Part shown: in pieces, positions 60,324-64,000 of the stretch
Position numbering within the stretch: position 1 is the first letter of the stretch
How the letters are laid out: every line of letters starts with the position of its first letter
Origin: Collinsella sp. An7
Lineage (GTDB): Bacteria > Actinomycetota > Coriobacteriia > Coriobacteriales > Coriobacteriaceae
Direction: 5' to 3'
Assembly (NCBI RefSeq): GCF_002159335.1
Contig: NZ_NFHP01000002.1
Coordinates: 248,001 to 312,000 of the forward strand
Length of the DNA: 64,000 nucleotides
The notes under the pieces: generated by a model
What the model was told of the DNA's origin: nothing
Databases searched by the model: none
Seen by the model: only the letters and a program-made list of their open reading frames with translations
Program-made: the position numbers and the translations under genes

Positions 60324-61446
60324 CTGCGGGCACCTCCTCTAGCTCCTGCGGGCGACGCACCGACGCCGCAGCCGCGGCCGCGGCGGCCGCCTCGATACGC
60401 TCGCGCTCCTCGGCCTCGAGCTTTGCCTTGACCTGATGCGCAGCCTCCGTTGCCACAACGGCACGCTCCACCTCGGCAGCGTCGTCGTAGAGGAAGCACC
60501 GCACGCGGCGCGTCGTCCCGGGAACGGTGGTGAGCTCGGGCACCTCGGTGCGGCAGCGCTCAAAGCAGCGGTCGCACCGGTCGGAGAACGGGCATCCCGG
60601 CGGCATCTCGAGCGGATTGGGCACCGAGCCCCGAATCATGTAGAGGCGCTCGGACTCCTCGTCCTCGAGCCGCGGGATGGACTTCAGAAGGCCCAGCGTG
60701 TAGGGATGGAGCGGATGCTCGAAGAGCTCGAACTTCTCGCCCTCCTCAACCACCTGGCCGCAGTACATAACCACCACACGGTCGGCAACCTCGGACACCA
60801 CGCCCAGGTCGTGCGTAATGAGCAGCACCGCCATGTTAAACTCGCTGCGCAGCTTGTAGATGAGGTCCAAGATCTGCGCCTGGATGGTCACGTCGAGAGC
60901 CGTTGTGGGCTCGTCGGCGATGAGGAGCTTGGGGTCGCACGAGAGCGCCATGGCAATCATGACGCGCTGGCGCATACCGCCCGACATCTGGTGCGGATAG
61001 TCTCGCGCGCGCTCCTCGGGACTCGGGATTCCCACCACGCGGAGCATCTCCACGGCGCGAGCCCACGCGTCCTTCTTGCTCATGTCGGAGTGAGTGCGGA
61101 TGGCCTCCACAATCTGGTCGCCCACGCGGTAAACCGGGTTCAGGCTCGTCATGGGCTCCTGGAAGATCATCGAGATCTGCCCGCCGCGCACCCGCTCCAT
61201 CTCGGCCTCCGAGGCAGCGAGCAGGTCCTCACCGTCAAAGGTAATCGAGCCGGATGCCACGTGGCCCGGGTCCTGCAGAAGGCGCATGATGGAAAGGGAC
61301 GTTACGCTCTTACCCGAGCCCGACTCGCCCACCACGGCAAGGATCTCGCCGCTCTCGACATCAAAGGTCACGCCGTTGACGGCACGAACGACACCCTTGC
61401 GCGTGGGGAACTCGGTCACCAGGTCGCGTACTTCAAGCAATGCCAT
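60310..61446 (-). CDS. oppD: oligopeptide ABC transporter ATP-binding protein (OppD-like)
   Basis: 378 residues. Walker [11 protein letters not shown] loop [15 protein letters not shown], signature [15 protein letters not shown], Walker [13 protein letters not shown] and H-loop ITHDLGVV are intact. [20 protein letters not shown] near 270 is the oligopeptide domain. The last 55 residues are an Ala/Glu/Arg-rich helix not usual in OppD. Pairs with OppF. Confidence 0.93.
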   Translation of the reverse strand: MALLEVRDLVTEFPTRKGVVRAVNGVTFDVESGEILAVVGESGSGKSVTSLSIMRLLQDPGHVASGSITFDGEDLLAASEAEMERVRGGQISMIFQEPMTSLNPVYRVGDQIVEAIRTHSDMSKKDAWARAVEMLRVVGIPSPEERARDYPHQMSGGMRQRVMIAMALSCDPKLLIADEPTTALDVTIQAQILDLIYKLRSEFNMAVLLITHDLGVVSEVADRVVVMYCGQVVEEGEKFELFEHPLHPYTLGLLKSIPRLEDEESERLYMIRGSVPNPLEMPPGCPFSDRCDRCFERCRTEVPELTTVPGTTRRVRCFLYDDAAEVERAVVATEAAHQVKAKLEAEERERIEAAAAAAAAASVRRPQELEEVPADGDR

Positions 61447-61452
61447 AGCTCA

Positions 61453-62415
61453 TCACCGCTTCCGCGCTTTGGGGTCGAAGGCATCGCGGATGCCGTCGCC
61501 GAGCAGGTTGAACGCGAGCACGGTCACGGTGATGGCGAGGCCCGGGAAGATCATGGCAAACGGCGCGGCAAAGATGTAGTTGCGGCCGCGACCGAGCATG
61601 TCGCCCCACTCCGCCGCCGGCGGCTGCACACCGAGGCCGAGGAAGCCGAGCGCCGCCGCATCGAGGATGGCGCTCGAGATGCCGAGCGTCGCGCGAACGA
61701 TGATCGAGGGCGTAACGTTGGGCAGCACGTGCCGGAAGATGATGACGGCGTCGGAATCGCCGATGACGCGCGCGGCAGCAACGTAGTCGCTCTGCCTCAC
61801 GGCGAGCACCTGGCTACGCACGATACGGGCGTACTCGGGGATCGACACAAAGCCGATGGCGATGATCGCCTTGTCGATGCCGCGGCCGAGCGCCGCCATA
61901 AAGGCGATGGCCAGAAGAATCGACGGGATGGCGAGCATCATGTCCATGATGCGCATGATAACGGTGTCGATCCTGCCACCCTTGTAGCCGGCGATGGCGC
62001 CGATCGTCACGCCGATAACGAGCGAGATGGCTACCGAGAGCAGGCCCACGGTAATCGAGATCTGGCTGCCGATGAGCACGCGGCAGAAGATGTCGCGGCC
62101 CTGCTGGTCGGTCCCAAACCAGTGCTCAGCGCTCGGCGGCTGGAACGACGCAGAAAGATCCTGCTGGTAGGGATCGTAGGGCAGAACGCCCGGAGCCACA
62201 AAGGTCACGATCGCCACGATCACGAGCGCAAGAATCACAAAGAGGCTCACCATGGCGGGGATGTTCTGACGGAGCGAGTACCAGACATCCTTCCAGAGAG
62301 ACTCCGACTTTTCCGCGTTCGAGGTGGGAGCGTTCTTAGGGCCACCTGGGGTGGTCGGGTCGGTCTGGGGCGTGCGGGCGTTATCCGCATCTGCCGAAAG
62401 GGTTGCTGCTGCCAT
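61453..62415 (-). CDS. oppC: oligopeptide ABC transporter permease (OppC-like)
   Basis: 320 residues from the ATG at 62415 (GAGGGG). A 45-residue polar N-terminus precedes six helices. The EAA loop AARVIGDSDAVIIFRHVLPN near 217 is the contact for the ATPase. HWFGTDQQGRDIFCRVLIGS near 105 is the DppC/OppC mark. Confidence 0.93.
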   Translation of the reverse strand: MAAATLSADADNARTPQTDPTTPGGPKNAPTSNAEKSESLWKDVWYSLRQNIPAMVSLFVILALVIVAIVTFVAPGVLPYDPYQQDLSASFQPPSAEHWFGTDQQGRDIFCRVLIGSQISITVGLLSVAISLVIGVTIGAIAGYKGGRIDTVIMRIMDMMLAIPSILLAIAFMAALGRGIDKAIIAIGFVSIPEYARIVRSQVLAVRQSDYVAAARVIGDSDAVIIFRHVLPNVTPSIIVRATLGISSAILDAAALGFLGLGVQPPAAEWGDMLGRGRNYIFAAPFAMIFPGLAITVTVLAFNLLGDGIRDAFDPKARKR

Positions 62416-62420
62416 GAGTA

Positions 62421-63437
62421 TCACCCCTCTTCCTTGGTATAGGTGATGCGCGGATCGAGGTAGGCGTAGATCACGTCGACCACGAGATTGATCACGATAA
62501 AGATCACGCCGATGAGGAGCACCGCTCCCTGCACGACGGGAAAGTCCGACTTTAAGATGGAGTCGACCACGTACTTGCCGATACCCGGCCAAGCAAAGAC
62601 CGTCTCGGTGAGCATGGCGCCGCCGAGGAGGCTTCCCAGCTGCAGGCCGATCACCGTGGTGATGGGGAGCATGGCGTTGCGCAGCGCATGGTGAATGTCC
62701 ACGCGGCGCTTCTTGAGTCCCTTGGCGCGGGCGGTGCGGACGTAGTCCTCGCTAAGCGTCTCGAGCATGCTTGAACGCGTCATACGGGTGATAACCGCCA
62801 TGGAGTACATGGAGAGCGCGAGCGCCGGCAAGATGATGTGCGACGCCGCATCGCTAAAGGCCTCGAAATCGCCCATGAGCAGGGTGTCGAGGAGATAGAA
62901 GCCCGTGCCGCCCACCGGCTGGAGGAGCGGGTCGATGCGGCCCGAGCTCGGCAGCACGTGGAGCACGCCGGCAAAGAAGATAATGAGCAGCACGCCCAAC
63001 CAGAAGATCGGCATCGAGACGCCCACGAGCGCGAGGATCGTGGCGAGCCCGTCGATGGGCGAGTTCTTGTGGGTGGCCGAGATCACACCGAGCACCACGC
63101 CGATCACCGCGGCAATGATGATGGCCACGAGCGCGAGCTCAACCGTGGCCGGGAAGCGCGAGAGCAGCTCCTGGGTCACGGGGGTGTGCGTGTAGTAGCT
63201 CTCTCCGAGGTTACCCGTGAGGGCACCCGCAAGGAAGTTGAAGTATTGAACGATGAGCGGGTCGTTCAGCCCGTTTGCCTCGCGCCATTGATTCATGGCC
63301 TCGGCCGTAGCGTGTTGGCCGAGCACGACGGGCGCCGGGTCGGCCGAGAAGACGCGCATGATGAGAAACACGATGACCGAGACGCCGAGGAGCACCGGGA
63401 TCGCCAGCAAGATGCGCTTCACGATGTATTTAAGCAC
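62421..63437 (-). CDS. oppB: oligopeptide ABC transporter permease (OppB-like)
   Basis: 338 residues, GTG start at 63437 with GGAGGAGG. Six helices. YIVKRILLAIPVLLGVSVIV at the N-terminus, EDYVRTARAKGLKKRRVDIH (EAA loop) near 226 and LLGGAMLTETVFAWPGIGKY are typical of OppB/DppB. It follows the binding-protein gene by 117 bp, with a hairpin between. Confidence 0.93.
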   Translation of the reverse strand: MLKYIVKRILLAIPVLLGVSVIVFLIMRVFSADPAPVVLGQHATAEAMNQWREANGLNDPLIVQYFNFLAGALTGNLGESYYTHTPVTQELLSRFPATVELALVAIIIAAVIGVVLGVISATHKNSPIDGLATILALVGVSMPIFWLGVLLIIFFAGVLHVLPSSGRIDPLLQPVGGTGFYLLDTLLMGDFEAFSDAASHIILPALALSMYSMAVITRMTRSSMLETLSEDYVRTARAKGLKKRRVDIHHALRNAMLPITTVIGLQLGSLLGGAMLTETVFAWPGIGKYVVDSILKSDFPVVQGAVLLIGVIFIVINLVVDVIYAYLDPRITYTKEEG

Positions 63438-63490
63438 GCTACCTACCTCCTCCCCTATCGGTTAGGCGCGCCTGCCACGCGCCGCAAACG

Positions 63491-63522
63491 CAAGACGGGC
63501 CGAGCAATCCCGGCCCGTCTTG
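63491..63522 (-). terminator. intercistronic hairpin between binding protein and permease
   Basis: 12-bp perfect stem CAAGACGGGCCG/CGGCCCGTCTTG with 8-base loop and only GTTTG after it. It probably lets part of the transcripts stop or be protected after the binding-protein gene, which is usually needed in excess. Confidence 0.65.
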
Positions 63523-63554
63523 CTACCAGGTCCTGTGTGACGCAGCCGTCGGCA

Positions 63555-64000
63555 CTAGGCACTCTTGGTGACGCCCTCCATGTGCACAACGCCGGTCGGG
63601 TGATAGAAGAAGCCCTTGACCTTGGGGCTGTAGCCCGCGAGGTTCTTGGAGTGGCTGATGAGCATCCAGGGCATCTCGTCGGCGACCATCTGCTCGCACT
63701 GCTTGTAGATCGCGTCGCGCTCGTCGCCCTCGGGCGTGGCGAGGCCCTGCTGGATGAGCGCGTTGTACGCGTCGGAGCGGTAACGACCCACGTTCATCGA
63801 GACGTTCTCGTCGGCCAGCAGGTTCATGAAGTTGTCCGGGTCGCCGTTGTCGCCCACCCAGCCGTAGAGACAGCAGTCGAAGGCGTCGGTCTCGACCTTG
63901 GTCTGGTACGTGGTCCAGTCGTAGGAGACGATGTCCATGTCAACGCCGGCATCGGCCAGGTAACCCTGGATGGCCTCGGCGAGCGCCTGACCACCGATGG
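63555..64000 (-). CDS. oligopeptide-binding lipoprotein (SBP_bac_5), C-terminal part
   Basis: About 148 residues are visible before the window edge. DCCLYGWVGDNGDPDNFMNL, the conserved W-(x)-D-x-x-DP motif of OppA/DppA, and the end DEMPWMLISHSKNLAGYSPK identify the family 5 solute-binding proteins. The reading frame is open to position 64000. The N-terminal lipobox and most of the ligand site are outside. Substrate (peptide or nickel or other) cannot be told. Confidence 0.9.
   Translation of the reverse strand, partial: IGGQALAEAIQGYLADAGVDMDIVSYDWTTYQTKVETDAFDCCLYGWVGDNGDPDNFMNLLADENVSMNVGRYRSDAYNALIQQGLATPEGDERDAIYKQCEQMVADEMPWMLISHSKNLAGYSPKVKGFFYHPTGVVHMEGVTKSA

Overview
The window is GC-rich, bacterial and tightly packed. 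Gene content and sequence style point to Actinomycetota, most likely class Coriobacteriia (a Collinsella/Olsenella-like gut anaerobe). The clues are a Gram-positive Tad pilus locus, a 1630-residue 2-hydroxyacyl-CoA dehydratase activator/component fusion, a pheST operon under a T-box, PTS and nagB sugar genes, and no respiratory genes. The genus is inferred, not shown. Most genes lie on the minus strand, and the window starts and ends inside genes.

Layout. 1-5.2 kb: a partial gene, a BceB/FtsX-like permease, a membrane-linked XRE regulator, an MscS channel, a MIF-like tautomerase and an acyl-ACP thioesterase. 5.2-13.8 kb (minus): pentapeptide-repeat protein, PHP phosphoesterase, TatD, rsmA, metG, rsmI and a GH5-like protein whose acid/base Glu is replaced. 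14.1-15.2 kb: tRNA-Phe and a hicAB locus with a frameshifted toxin and a perfect operator-like palindrome. 15.2-26.0 kb: one long Tad/Flp pilus operon, transcribed cpaB-tadZ-tadA-tadB-tadC-flp-small proteins-TadE/TadG-like pilins-DUF192. 26.4-30.5 kb: rsgA, several unknowns and a graveyard of three truncated genes (PTS IID, HAD hydrolase, GntR/UTRA) joined end to end. 30.6-37.8 kb: a calcium-type P-ATPase, pyk, a YitT transporter and a putative zinc phospholipase C-like protein. 38.4-42.5 kb: pheT, pheS and the T-box leader. 42.8-48.4 kb: the large activator/dehydratase fusion with its own TetR regulator and operator. 48.5-54 kb: a PLP decarboxylase colliding head-to-head with a truncated LysR gene, then a Cof-type phosphatase, a ZIP transporter and an RlmA-type methyltransferase. 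54-57.8 kb: nagB, PTS EIIA, rpsI, rplM and a patatin-like protein. 58.1-58.5 kb: tmRNA (ssrA). 59.2-64 kb: a complete oppFDCB set and the end of its binding protein.

The most unusual content is between the genes. (1) A modular palindrome family has a conserved core resembling GGGGACRKGT inside arms that differ completely from copy to copy; at least six sites occur here. (2) A second family of three long stem-loops (30535-30614, 37794-37897, 38242-38324) shares an internal motif, 5'-TGGTCCTCG...CTGCGGGAAAC-3', with unrelated but self-complementary outer and inner stems, which suggests selection on structure. (3) Three MITE-like segments of 139-147 bp are bounded by 21-30 bp inverted repeats. 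No transposase or integrase gene is present to explain any of these.
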